Assembly (NCBI GenBank): GCA_944386375.1
Contig: CALXAW010000052.1
Location: 1 to 9,132, forward strand
Source of the DNA: an uncultured Clostridia bacterium
GTDB taxonomy: Bacteria; Bacillota; Clostridia; TANB77; CAG-508
DNA: 9,132 nt
Direction: 5' to 3'
The position numbers and the translations under genes were made by a program. Below the pieces are notes generated by a model. That model was given only the letters and a program-made list of their open reading frames with translations. It was not told the origin of the DNA and did no database searches. Positions 1 through 5,298 of this stretch are shown here, one piece after another (the first letter of the stretch is position 1; every line of letters starts with the position of its first letter).

Positions 1-34
1 GTTTCGTGTAAATGCGCTCACGTCTTTCTATGTT

Positions 35-205
35 TTATTTTTTTACTGCTTCTGCCCATTTTTTAGTTTGTTCTGACAAGTTTTCTGAAATATCTATTAA
101 TGTATTGTCTACATCTAAAATAAGTGCTTTTATATTGTTTTGTTTTAAAAATTCTGTTGTTATATCACTTACTTTATTAAACATTGCTTTAGGATATAAT
201 ATCAT
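35..205 (-). pseudogene. Truncated YqeG-like HAD-IIIA phosphatase (N-terminal fragment)
   Basis: The 56-residue product matches the start of the YqeG family of HAD class IIIA phosphatases (phosphatidylglycerophosphatase-like in relatives). It has a DI..EFLK..NIKALIL lead-in and then the motif I signature DVDNTL, with the nucleophile and acid-base aspartates at residues 31 and 33. The family is usually about 170 residues. Here the frame stops at TAA right after WAEAVKK, where the family continues into a strand ending in SNN. I read all three frames beyond the stop and none resumes the family pattern, so a simple homopolymer frameshift does not explain it. A good site (GGAGG, 211-215) precedes the ATG by 5 nt. 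It lies 52 nt after the L,D-transpeptidase on the same strand, with a palindrome between them. It is either a real truncation or an assembly join near the window edge; the last 30 or so bases are also less AT-rich than the rest. Confidence 0.6.
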
Positions 206-230
206 TTATTCCTCCATTTTATTATTTACT

Positions 231-271
231 TTTATACTAATTAGAAATTGTTAGTTTCTAATTAGTATAAA
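231..271. repeat. AT-rich palindrome overlapping the L,D-transpeptidase stop codon (copy 1)
   Basis: A perfect 17-bp inverted repeat (231-247 with 255-271) with a 7-nt loop. The core arm is ACTAATTAGAAA / TTTCTAATTAGT. The minus-strand gene ending at 258 has its last codons ACT AAT TAG inside one arm. No U-tract follows on either strand, so it is not a textbook intrinsic terminator, although it could protect or end the transcript. The same core recurs at 4912-4954. Confidence 0.8.
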
Positions 272-1838
272 TATATACACTTGTTTTTGTTAAAGTTGCA
301 TTTGTTCCTGTTTCATTATATGTATATTCTTTTTCTACATATACATAATAGTTTTTGGCTGTTCCAACTTTATTTTTAACAGCTGACTCTGAATATGCAA
401 AAGATGTTGCTCCTGCTGCTTGTGCTTGCTCTTTTGTGCATGATACAACTGTTGCTCCTGTTAGTTCTTCATTTTTTGCAATTTCTGCTTTTAGTATTTC
501 TATTACTTTATTTATTGTTTCTGTATCTTTTTCGTAATATTTTGTATTTGCTAGTTCTGGATTACCAGCTGGTTTTTGTGGTTCTTGTGGTGTAGTTGGT
601 TCTGTACTTGGTGTTGTAGGTTGTGTTGGAGCTGGTGCTGGTGTTACTGGCTGTGTTTGTTCTGTAGTTTGTGTGCTTCCTTTGTATGTTCTCCATGGGT
701 TGCCTGCAACTGGATCTGTTGGGTCATAGTTACGACATTCTATTACACTTGAAATTTTTTGTGCACTAGGCTTGCCAAGTGGTCCTGGATTTGAGCTTGC
801 ATAAAATTCTACCATTGTGCCACTTCCACAATTGTCATAAATCCACTTTGCATCTGCTACTGTTAAACGTATACAGCCTGCTGAAGCTTTTATTCCTAGT
901 TTATCATATGAAGCATATTTTAATGCATCATGCTTTGGTGCAGTATATGGCACAGAATGGAATAATATGCTTCCTACTATACGTGTAGCATATTGACCAT
1001 ATACTCCTCCATTTAATTGTCTCCATACATATTTATTAGTTGTTTTATATACTCCACTTGTTGGTGTTGCTGTTCCTGTTGAACATACCATTGCTTTTAC
1101 TGGTACTGTATATTCGTTATTAGCATCTTTTGTGTATATTGTTACTGTATTTGCTTTATAATTAACTTTTATGTAATATTTAGCACTATTGTCTTCTTCT
1201 TCTGGATTTACTTTTTCTTCTTCTAGCTCTTCTTCTGTTGCTCCTTCTTGTTCTCCTCCTATAATATTAGTTATTTCTAATTTGTATGCATTTTGGCTAA
1301 AACTTCCTTCTTTTTCATACTTAAAAAATACTATGGCATTTTCTGCAACTTCTAAGTTTCCTTCGTATAATTTATATTGGCTGTCTTCTATTTGTGGCAT
1401 ATTGTATGATATAACTTCTTGAGTTCCTTCATTTTCTTCAGTAACTTCCGTAGTTTCGACATTTGCTTGCTCTGTTTCTTGCTCTGTTGTTGTTTCTTCT
1501 TGTTGTGCTATTTGCTCTTCTTCTGATGTTTGTGTAGTTTCTTCTCCGTCTACTGTTTGTAGCTCTTCTAGATTTTGTATATAATAATATAAATTATAAT
1601 TACTGTCATAATTTTTTACATCTATTGCTATTGCTTCTGTTGTTGGCTCTGTATTATATTCTAATTCTATATTTTCTTCTGTTACATCTGCAATTATTTG
1701 GTCTGATACAACTTCTTCTGATTTGTTTAATGCATTTACAATAACTATTGCTATTGCTGCTATTACTAGAATTATTAATATAATAAGTAGTGTTTTTGTT
1801 TTGTTATCTAACCCTTTTATTTTTTCTATAGTATTCAC
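258..1838 (-). CDS. Membrane-anchored L,D-transpeptidase (YkuD domain)
   Basis: A 526-residue cell-wall enzyme expected to make 3-3 cross-links in peptidoglycan or attach proteins to it, acting outside the membrane. Residues 1-14 are cytosolic and residues 15-37 form one hydrophobic anchor with no cleavage site seen. A long extracellular acidic Glu/Thr/Gln-rich linker follows (about 40-150), with another acidic stretch at about 195-217. The YkuD catalytic domain spans about 220-346. Its His is H294 in ILFHSVPY and its nucleophile is C322 in SAGCIRL, with R324. A Pro/Thr-rich linker (about 388-425) leads to a C-terminal region of about 100 residues (428-526) that I do not recognise. The start is GTG, chosen because AAGGGGGA lies 8 nt upstream; the preceding promoter is at 1883-1911. 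The gene stands alone behind the terminator of the MazF-like operon. The truncated yqeG fragment is downstream. Confidence 0.95.
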   Translation of the reverse strand: MNTIEKIKGLDNKTKTLLIILIILVIAAIAIVIVNALNKSEEVVSDQIIADVTEENIELEYNTEPTTEAIAIDVKNYDSNYNLYYYIQNLEELQTVDGEETTQTSEEEQIAQQEETTTEQETEQANVETTEVTEENEGTQEVISYNMPQIEDSQYKLYEGNLEVAENAIVFFKYEKEGSFSQNAYKLEITNIIGGEQEGATEEELEEEKVNPEEEDNSAKYYIKVNYKANTVTIYTKDANNEYTVPVKAMVCSTGTATPTSGVYKTTNKYVWRQLNGGVYGQYATRIVGSILFHSVPYTAPKHDALKYASYDKLGIKASAGCIRLTVADAKWIYDNCGSGTMVEFYASSNPGPLGKPSAQKISSVIECRNYDPTDPVAGNPWRTYKGSTQTTEQTQPVTPAPAPTQPTTPSTEPTTPQEPQKPAGNPELANTKYYEKDTETINKVIEILKAEIAKNEELTGATVVSCTKEQAQAAGATSFAYSESAVKNKVGTAKNYYVYVEKEYTYNETGTNATLTKTSVYIYTN

Positions 1839-1882
1839 CTATTTATCCCCCTTATATGGTAATTATTTTATAACTTATATGA

Positions 1883-1911
1883 ATTATACTTTAAAATAAT
1901 ATAAAATTCAA
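1883..1911 (-). promoter_or_regulatory. Sigma-A type promoter for the L,D-transpeptidase
   Basis: On the minus strand, -35 TTGAAT (1911-1906) and -10 TATAAT (1888-1883) are separated by exactly 17 nt. The start would be near 1876, giving a leader of about 40 nt before the GTG codon. It lies directly after the terminator at 1922-1958, which separates this unit from the MazF-like operon. Confidence 0.8.
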
Positions 1912-1921
1912 CATCTATACT

Positions 1922-1958
1922 AAAAAAAACCGAGTAAAGATACATCTTTTACTCGGTT
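1922..1958 (-). terminator. Intrinsic terminator of the MazF-like operon
   Basis: An inverted repeat with arms AACCGAGTAAA and TTTACTCGGTT (1928-1938 with 1948-1958) is followed on the minus strand by a run of eight T (complement of 1922-1929, partly inside the stem). It lies 27 nt past the stop codon at 1986. It is the most GC-containing and clearest terminator in the window. Confidence 0.93.
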
Positions 1959-1985
1959 AATGTCTTATTTTGGGCTTATGCCCTA

Positions 1986-3296
1986 TTATGCACATTTTTT
2001 TGCAAATGCTTTCCACAAATAAACCAAAGAAACTCTATAACATTTTTCTTCTAAATTAGAATTTTGTTTTAACCAATTTTTAAATTCTTTTTTTAGACTT
2101 GAAATAATGTTATCTGTTGTTAATTCTTGATTTTCTTTTTGGAGCTCTTTTGCAATTGTAGCATAATTAATTTTTGTAGGTGTCATATTATAAACAATAT
2201 TAAACGATTTTTTTAACAACTGATTGTCTTTAGGCATTCCTATTTCTTCTAAAAAAATATCAATTTTTTCTTGAATATTTTTTTCTTGATCTAATTGGCT
2301 AAAAGCTTTATCAAATGTTTGTAACAAAATTTCTTCATTATTTACATTTGGTTTTTCGCTTTTAGTTTGTTCTTTTGAAGATAAAGATTCTACAATTATT
2401 TCTGTTGTATCTTCTTCTTCTTCATTGCCTAAAGTTTTAATTGTTGTGTTTTCGTCTAATTTCATGGTAACAGCTTTTATGCAATTTGTTTCACCTGCTT
2501 TTGTAAAGTTAAAAATGCTAGGCAATTTTGATAATACTTGTTCAAAGAAATTAGAACTTGTTTGTCCAATAACTTTATGGATTCTTTCTTTTATTACATA
2601 TCTCCCCTTATATAACAGCACTTTTCCATTAGCAAAGTCATCAAAGCTAATGTCTGTTGGTGTAGTATATTCGAGAGAGTTTTTTGCTTCCATAACTCCA
2701 TGTGTTTTACCAATAGGGACTACATATACTAAGTTATTGTATGAAGTATCACAAACAATAGCTGGTATATGATAGCCATTGATTTCTTCGTTAGGATGTG
2801 CACCAAAATTGCAGTCTACAACATCTCCAACTTCGAATGGAATTATGTCATTTTTTCCGTATTTAAAAGAAATTTCGTTAATGGCTGTCCAAATAAATTC
2901 TCCAATTTCTTTTTCTGGAATATTTCTTTTTTCTATTGCCCAACCAACTGTTTTTAGCAATTTATTTACGATTTCTTCTATATGCTCATTTTTAAACTTA
3001 ACCTTTTCTATAATTAAATCTTCTTCAGATTTTGGTTCAAGTTTTTCTTGCTTAAAATCAGCTGTGTTTTTTTGTTCTGTTTGCAAAGTATTATCAATGT
3101 CTACACTTAAAATACTATAATATTTGTTTATTAACTCAATTACAGTATCAATTTGAACTTCGTCTATTTCTTGGGCAATTACAAAACCATTTTCAATGTC
3201 AATTTGAATCCGACATGTAAGATTATTTACTTCTTTTGTTAAAGCAATAATGTCTTGTTTGTTTTGCATATCTACTTTAAATGTTAGTTTTTTCAT
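1986..3296 (-). CDS. Long MazF/PemK-like protein, catalytic residues apparently lost (second gene of pair)
   Basis: A 436-residue protein in three parts. Residues 1-70 (MKKLTFKV..) read as strand-helix-strand-strand-helix-strand, an HPr- or ferredoxin-like order. After a charged linker and a helical stretch (about 90-148), residues 152-263 look like a MazF/PemK barrel: GDVVDCNFG, then IPAIV and VVPIGKT. The positions that hold the catalytic Arg and Thr in MazF seem to be Ile177 (after His176) and Gly196, and the EQIRT block is replaced, so RNase activity is doubtful. An acidic linker (about 290-325) leads to a C-terminal helical domain (about 340-434) similar to that of its partner and faintly to Spo0A-C. 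Two in-frame ATGs exist, at 3302 and 3296. I chose 3296 because the site AAAAGGAG (3305-3312) is 8 nt from it but only 2 nt from the other. It overlaps the upstream gene by 20 nt. Function unknown; it may be a regulator or antitoxin-like partner. Confidence 0.85.
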   Translation of the reverse strand: MKKLTFKVDMQNKQDIIALTKEVNNLTCRIQIDIENGFVIAQEIDEVQIDTVIELINKYYSILSVDIDNTLQTEQKNTADFKQEKLEPKSEEDLIIEKVKFKNEHIEEIVNKLLKTVGWAIEKRNIPEKEIGEFIWTAINEISFKYGKNDIIPFEVGDVVDCNFGAHPNEEINGYHIPAIVCDTSYNNLVYVVPIGKTHGVMEAKNSLEYTTPTDISFDDFANGKVLLYKGRYVIKERIHKVIGQTSSNFFEQVLSKLPSIFNFTKAGETNCIKAVTMKLDENTTIKTLGNEEEEDTTEIIVESLSSKEQTKSEKPNVNNEEILLQTFDKAFSQLDQEKNIQEKIDIFLEEIGMPKDNQLLKKSFNIVYNMTPTKINYATIAKELQKENQELTTDNIISSLKKEFKNWLKQNSNLEEKCYRVSLVYLWKAFAKKCA

Positions 3297-4389
3297 CTTC
3301 ATTACTCCTTTTGCTTAAAAAACTATTTACTACGCGAATAAAATCAATTGTTGGAGATTTTTTAAATTTAAACCTTTCTTTTACTCTAGCTACAATAAGT
3401 CTTTTTACTTCTTCTTTTTCTATATTTGCTTCTTGCTCTGCAATTTTTTCTGACAAAGTTTCTAGATTGAAATATTCATTTTTAGGAGAAATAAGTATAG
3501 CTTTTAGCAAATATTCTACTCCTTTTGTGTTTAAGTCAAAGCCAAATAATTTGAGTATTTGCTCTGCTTTTTCTTTGTCAGTATTGCTAGATTCTGCTAT
3601 TTGCAAAAGATTGTTTATATCAACTTTTGATAATAATTGTATTTGTACCACATTTAAGTCTTTATAGTTTTTTACTTCATCGTGGCTAACTTTTTTTATC
3701 TTATTGTATGATACTTTTTCTCTTTTTAAATATAATGCAGAATCCATAATATCTTGTAAATTTTCCATAAATTCTGGTTTCATTGTTCCAAGATATTTGC
3801 GAAGTCTTTTTTTATCGACTGTTCTAATTTGTTCCGCTAGAATAATATTAGGTTTTGTGCCTACTCTATATGTATCATAGTCCAACATGTTTTCATTTGA
3901 AAAGCTAAAAGAATAATGAACTGGCATATTTTTTTTGGGCTTTGTTGTACAAGCTAAAACAATAGTAGTTGAAGAATATAAATTTTCGTTATCATTTTGA
4001 ACAACTATTGCATATCTCTTGTACCCAATTTCGCTACCAAAAGGCTCTCCAAAGTCGCAATAGTACACTTCTCCACGCTTTACTTTAGGATATAATAAGT
4101 CATATTCTTCTGTAAGTTGTGGTATGTGTATAATTTCATTTTTTTCTTTTTCGCTGTTTAGTTTATCATTATTTTTTTTGCTATAAGAAATATTTGTTTT
4201 TGCAACTTCGTCTTTAAAGTTTTGAATATTGCAAATATTTGCATCTTTGTATAGTTGATTTAATAAATCGTCAGAAATATCGCCGTCTAATACAATTAAA
4301 TTTTTATCAATACTTGCTTTAACATCAAATTTTACAATAACTTTACTAAGCCGACAGATGTCTAGTTCTTTTGTTTCTAATTTTAGCAT
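3277..4389 (-). CDS. Long MazF/PemK-domain protein with Spo0A-C-like tail (first gene of pair)
   Basis: A 370-residue protein, about three times the usual 110-120 of MazF. Residues 1-60 are a small alpha/beta region (KVIVKFDV, LIVLDGDI, DDLLNQLYKD). Residues 101-223 are a clear MazF endoribonuclease domain: VKRGEVYYCDFG, then GSEIGYKRYAIVVQND with Arg125, VLACTTKP with Thr148/149, and AEQIRTVDKKRL with Glu186. These match the Arg and Thr used by MazF to cut mRNA, so activity is plausible. Residues about 271-360 resemble the Spo0A DNA-binding domain: ILKLFGFDLNTKGVEYLLKA, then LSEKIAEQ, VKRLIVARVK and TIDFIRVVNSFL. The start has a strong AGGAGGAG site and a near-consensus promoter upstream. 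No MazE-like gene is next to it; the partner is the overlapping downstream paralog. The MazF call is firm. The Spo0A-like call is my motif-level reading. Confidence 0.88.
   Translation of the reverse strand: MLKLETKELDICRLSKVIVKFDVKASIDKNLIVLDGDISDDLLNQLYKDANICNIQNFKDEVAKTNISYSKKNNDKLNSEKEKNEIIHIPQLTEEYDLLYPKVKRGEVYYCDFGEPFGSEIGYKRYAIVVQNDNENLYSSTTIVLACTTKPKKNMPVHYSFSFSNENMLDYDTYRVGTKPNIILAEQIRTVDKKRLRKYLGTMKPEFMENLQDIMDSALYLKREKVSYNKIKKVSHDEVKNYKDLNVVQIQLLSKVDINNLLQIAESSNTDKEKAEQILKLFGFDLNTKGVEYLLKAILISPKNEYFNLETLSEKIAEQEANIEKEEVKRLIVARVKERFKFKKSPTIDFIRVVNSFLSKRSNEDEKTNI
3305..3312 (-). promoter_or_regulatory. Ribosome binding site that sets the start of the second MazF-like gene
   Basis: AAAAGGAG sits inside the end of the first gene, 8 nt before the ATG at 3296 and only 2 nt before the ATG at 3302. 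The spacing favours 3296. Its location inside the upstream coding region implies translational coupling and a set ratio of the two proteins. Confidence 0.7.
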
Positions 4390-4468
4390 TTTTATCTCCT
4401 CCTGTATTATGTTTTCTGTCTGCTACCAATGTTTATACTATCACACTCCTTTTATAAGACATTTGCTC

Positions 4469-4492
4469 GTTTGTAAAAAAGTTTTTACAAAC
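4469..4492. promoter_or_regulatory. Perfect 11-bp-arm dyad, probable operator (downstream of the MazF-like promoter)
   Basis: Arms GTTTGTAAAAA and TTTTTACAAAC are separated by 2 nt. With transcription predicted to start near 4505 on the minus strand, the dyad spans about +14 to +37, a position suited to repression. Each arm holds TTTGTAAAA, which differs by one base from the 0A box consensus TTTGTCRAA. No U-tract follows and the 2-nt centre is too tight for an RNA loop, so a protein-binding site fits better than a terminator. Confidence 0.65.
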
Positions 4493-4510
4493 TTTACAAA
4501 ATTATGTAAA
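4493..4510. promoter_or_regulatory. Second dyad with TTTACA/TGTAAA arms at the transcription start
   Basis: TTTACA (4493-4498) and TGTAAA (4505-4510) form an inverted repeat with a 6-nt spacer, abutting the larger dyad and reaching to 1 nt from the -10 box of the minus-strand promoter. It shares the TGTAAA half-site with the larger dyad, so the two may form one extended operator. In such AT-rich DNA a 6-bp arm alone is weak evidence. Confidence 0.45.
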
Positions 4511-4511
4511 T

Positions 4512-4540
4512 ATTATATCACATATTTTCTAAATTTTCAA
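4512..4540 (-). promoter_or_regulatory. Sigma-A type promoter of the MazF-like operon
   Basis: On the minus strand, -35 TTGAAA (4540-4535) and -10 TATAAT (4517-4512) are spaced by 17 nt. Predicted start is near 4505, giving a leader of about 115 nt to the ATG at 4389. The operator-like dyads lie at its start point. This is one of the two best promoters in the window. Confidence 0.82.
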
Positions 4541-4575
4541 TGGGTCATTTTTTAATGCACTTATGCTTTGCTGCC

Positions 4576-4594
4576 TTGGAGCATAGCGACTATT
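4576..4594 (+). repeat. Imperfect 19-nt direct repeat, upstream copy
   Basis: TTGGAG-CA-TAGCGACTATT here matches TTGGAG-AG-TAGCGACTATT at 4897-4915 in 17 of 19 positions. This copy lies in the divergent intergenic region, next to a small inverted repeat TATGCT (4562-4567) / AGCATA (4580-4585). The other copy encodes the last residues of the zinc-ribbon protein and runs into the palindrome at 4912. Confidence 0.6.
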
Positions 4595-4618
4595 ATTTAA
4601 TAAATTTTGTTATTTTAT

Positions 4619-4646
4619 TTGATTTTTTTAATTTTTATGGTAGAAT
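4619..4646 (+). promoter_or_regulatory. Promoter of the zinc-ribbon gene with extended -10
   Basis: TTGATT (4619-4624) and TAGAAT (4641-4646) have a 16-nt spacer, and TGG just before the -10 gives an extended -10 element. The start would be near 4653, leaving a leader of about 30 nt before the ATG at 4684. Confidence 0.6.
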
Positions 4647-4683
4647 AAAGTAGAAATTTTTATAATTACAAGGAGGAATAAAT

Positions 4684-4926
4684 ATGGAAATAAATAGATG
4701 TAGTCGTTGTGGTAATTTTTATGTATCAAATGGGCCTGTATGCCCTAATTGCACAATAAAAGATAATGCTGAATTTATAAAATTTAAAAATTATATGGAG
4801 AGTAACGAAGAGCAAACTTCACTTGATGAGATTTCTTTGGCTACTGGTATATCTCAAACAAATTTAACAAGATTTTTGGGATATGACAATGGAACATTGG
4901 AGAGTAGCGACTATTCTACTAATTAG
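4684..4926 (+). CDS. Small zinc-ribbon protein, YvyF-like, possible DNA binding
   Basis: An 80-residue cytosolic protein. Four cysteines in two CxxC pairs (C6/C9 and C20/C23) form a zinc ribbon. Residues about 30-67 read as helices with a helix-turn-helix-like segment (SLDEISLATGISQTNLTRFL). The layout resembles the short YvyF group (flagellar operon protein of Bacillus), which combines a zinc ribbon with a MerR-like helix-turn-helix. No flagellar genes are near, so I do not carry over that role. The start has AGGAGG 7 nt before the ATG and an extended -10 promoter. It is divergent from the MazF-like operon and convergent with the DUF5665 gene. The last codons, ACT AAT TAG, lie in the palindrome at 4912-4954. 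A regulator of the divergent operon is possible but not shown. Confidence 0.85.
   Translation: MEINRCSRCGNFYVSNGPVCPNCTIKDNAEFIKFKNYMESNEEQTSLDEISLATGISQTNLTRFLGYDNGTLESSDYSTN
4897..4915 (+). repeat. Imperfect 19-nt direct repeat, downstream copy
   Basis: Second copy of the 4576-4594 repeat (17 of 19 identical), inside the 3' end of the zinc-ribbon gene, where it encodes LESSDY plus one base. Its last four bases overlap the palindrome. Confidence 0.6.
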
Positions 4927-4954
4927 AAAGTGATACTTTCTAATTAGTAGAATA
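4912..4954. repeat. AT-rich palindrome overlapping the zinc-ribbon stop codon (copy 2)
   Basis: A perfect 19-bp inverted repeat (4912-4930 with 4936-4954) with a 5-nt loop, sharing ACTAATTAGAAA / TTTCTAATTAGT with the element at 231-271. It lies between two convergent genes and could act as a two-way transcript end, but has no U-tract on either side. The TAG stop at 4924-4926 is inside the left arm. Confidence 0.85.
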
Positions 4955-4962
4955 TATAAAAC

Positions 4963-5253
4963 TTATATATTTTTTTGCACTATGTCTACTATGTCTGCAA
5001 TATATTCACCAATAATAGGTAAGTTCCATTTAACTATTTTTTGAAGGAGTATAATAATTATTGCACTCATTATAGTTACACCTATACCAATACCTACTCC
5101 TCTAAAAATACCTGCCAATAAATTGCGTTTTATAATTTCACTTTTTTTACCTAATATATACAATATTTCTATTATATTGCTTTCACTTAGTGCTTTATTT
5201 AATTTATCTATGTTTTTGTTTAATATATTAATTTTTTTTATTTTGCTAAACAT
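4963..5253 (-). CDS. DUF5665 small membrane protein
   Basis: A 96-residue protein of unknown function that matches the DUF5665 pattern. A basic, partly coiled N-terminal half (about 1-45) is followed by NLLAGIFRGVGIGIGVTI, one membrane helix (about 51-72), and the ending LPIIGEYIADIVDIVQ. No signal peptide or catalytic motif is visible. The ATG at 5253 is the only usable start, because an in-frame TAG lies just upstream. It follows directly on the seven U of the preceding terminator. The only ribosome-site candidate, GGGTGG (5261-5266), is inside that hairpin's 3' arm. Expression may depend on read-through or on the hairpin opening. I saw no clear promoter of its own. Confidence 0.85.
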   Translation of the reverse strand: MFSKIKKINILNKNIDKLNKALSESNIIEILYILGKKSEIIKRNLLAGIFRGVGIGIGVTIMSAIIIILLQKIVKWNLPIIGEYIADIVDIVQKNI

Positions 5254-5293
5254 AAAAAAACCACCCTATAATTTATAGAGTGGATTTTTTTTT
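5254..5293. terminator. Bidirectional-looking terminator hairpin after the UPF0182 gene
   Basis: Arms CCAC-C-CTATA and TATAG-A-GTGG (5261-5270 with 5274-5283) pair except for one C/A mismatch. On the minus strand seven U follow (complement of 5254-5260); on the plus strand nine T follow (5285-5293). It ends the ftsY-UPF0182 unit on the minus strand. Its U-tract touches the ATG of the next gene. Confidence 0.85.
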
Positions 5294-5298
5294 AGGTT

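Noticed and set aside
35..50. A one-base homopolymer error causing the yqeG stop.
   Set aside because: Adding or removing an A in the A-run gives frames that stop again quickly and do not resemble the family's next strand.
12..254. An 80-aa plus-strand frame at the left edge.
   Set aside because: It lies antisense to the YqeG-like fragment, which has a family motif and a proper ribosome site; the frame ends in the palindrome by chance.
1429..1560. The Glu/Thr-rich stretch in the L,D-transpeptidase as a tandem repeat.
   Set aside because: No regular period could be found; it is low-complexity linker sequence.
3294..3302. ATG at 3302 as the start of the second MazF-like gene.
   Set aside because: Only 2 nt separate it from the ribosome site; the ATG at 3296 has the usual 8-nt spacing.
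4469..4492. The 24-bp dyad as an intrinsic terminator.
   Set aside because: It lies just after a promoter, has a 2-nt centre that cannot form an RNA loop without losing pairs, and has no U-tract on the minus strand.
4390..4683. A MazE-like antitoxin gene upstream of the first MazF-like gene.
   Set aside because: I read the region in all frames and found only promoters, dyads and the repeat; no small gene with a ribosome site is present.
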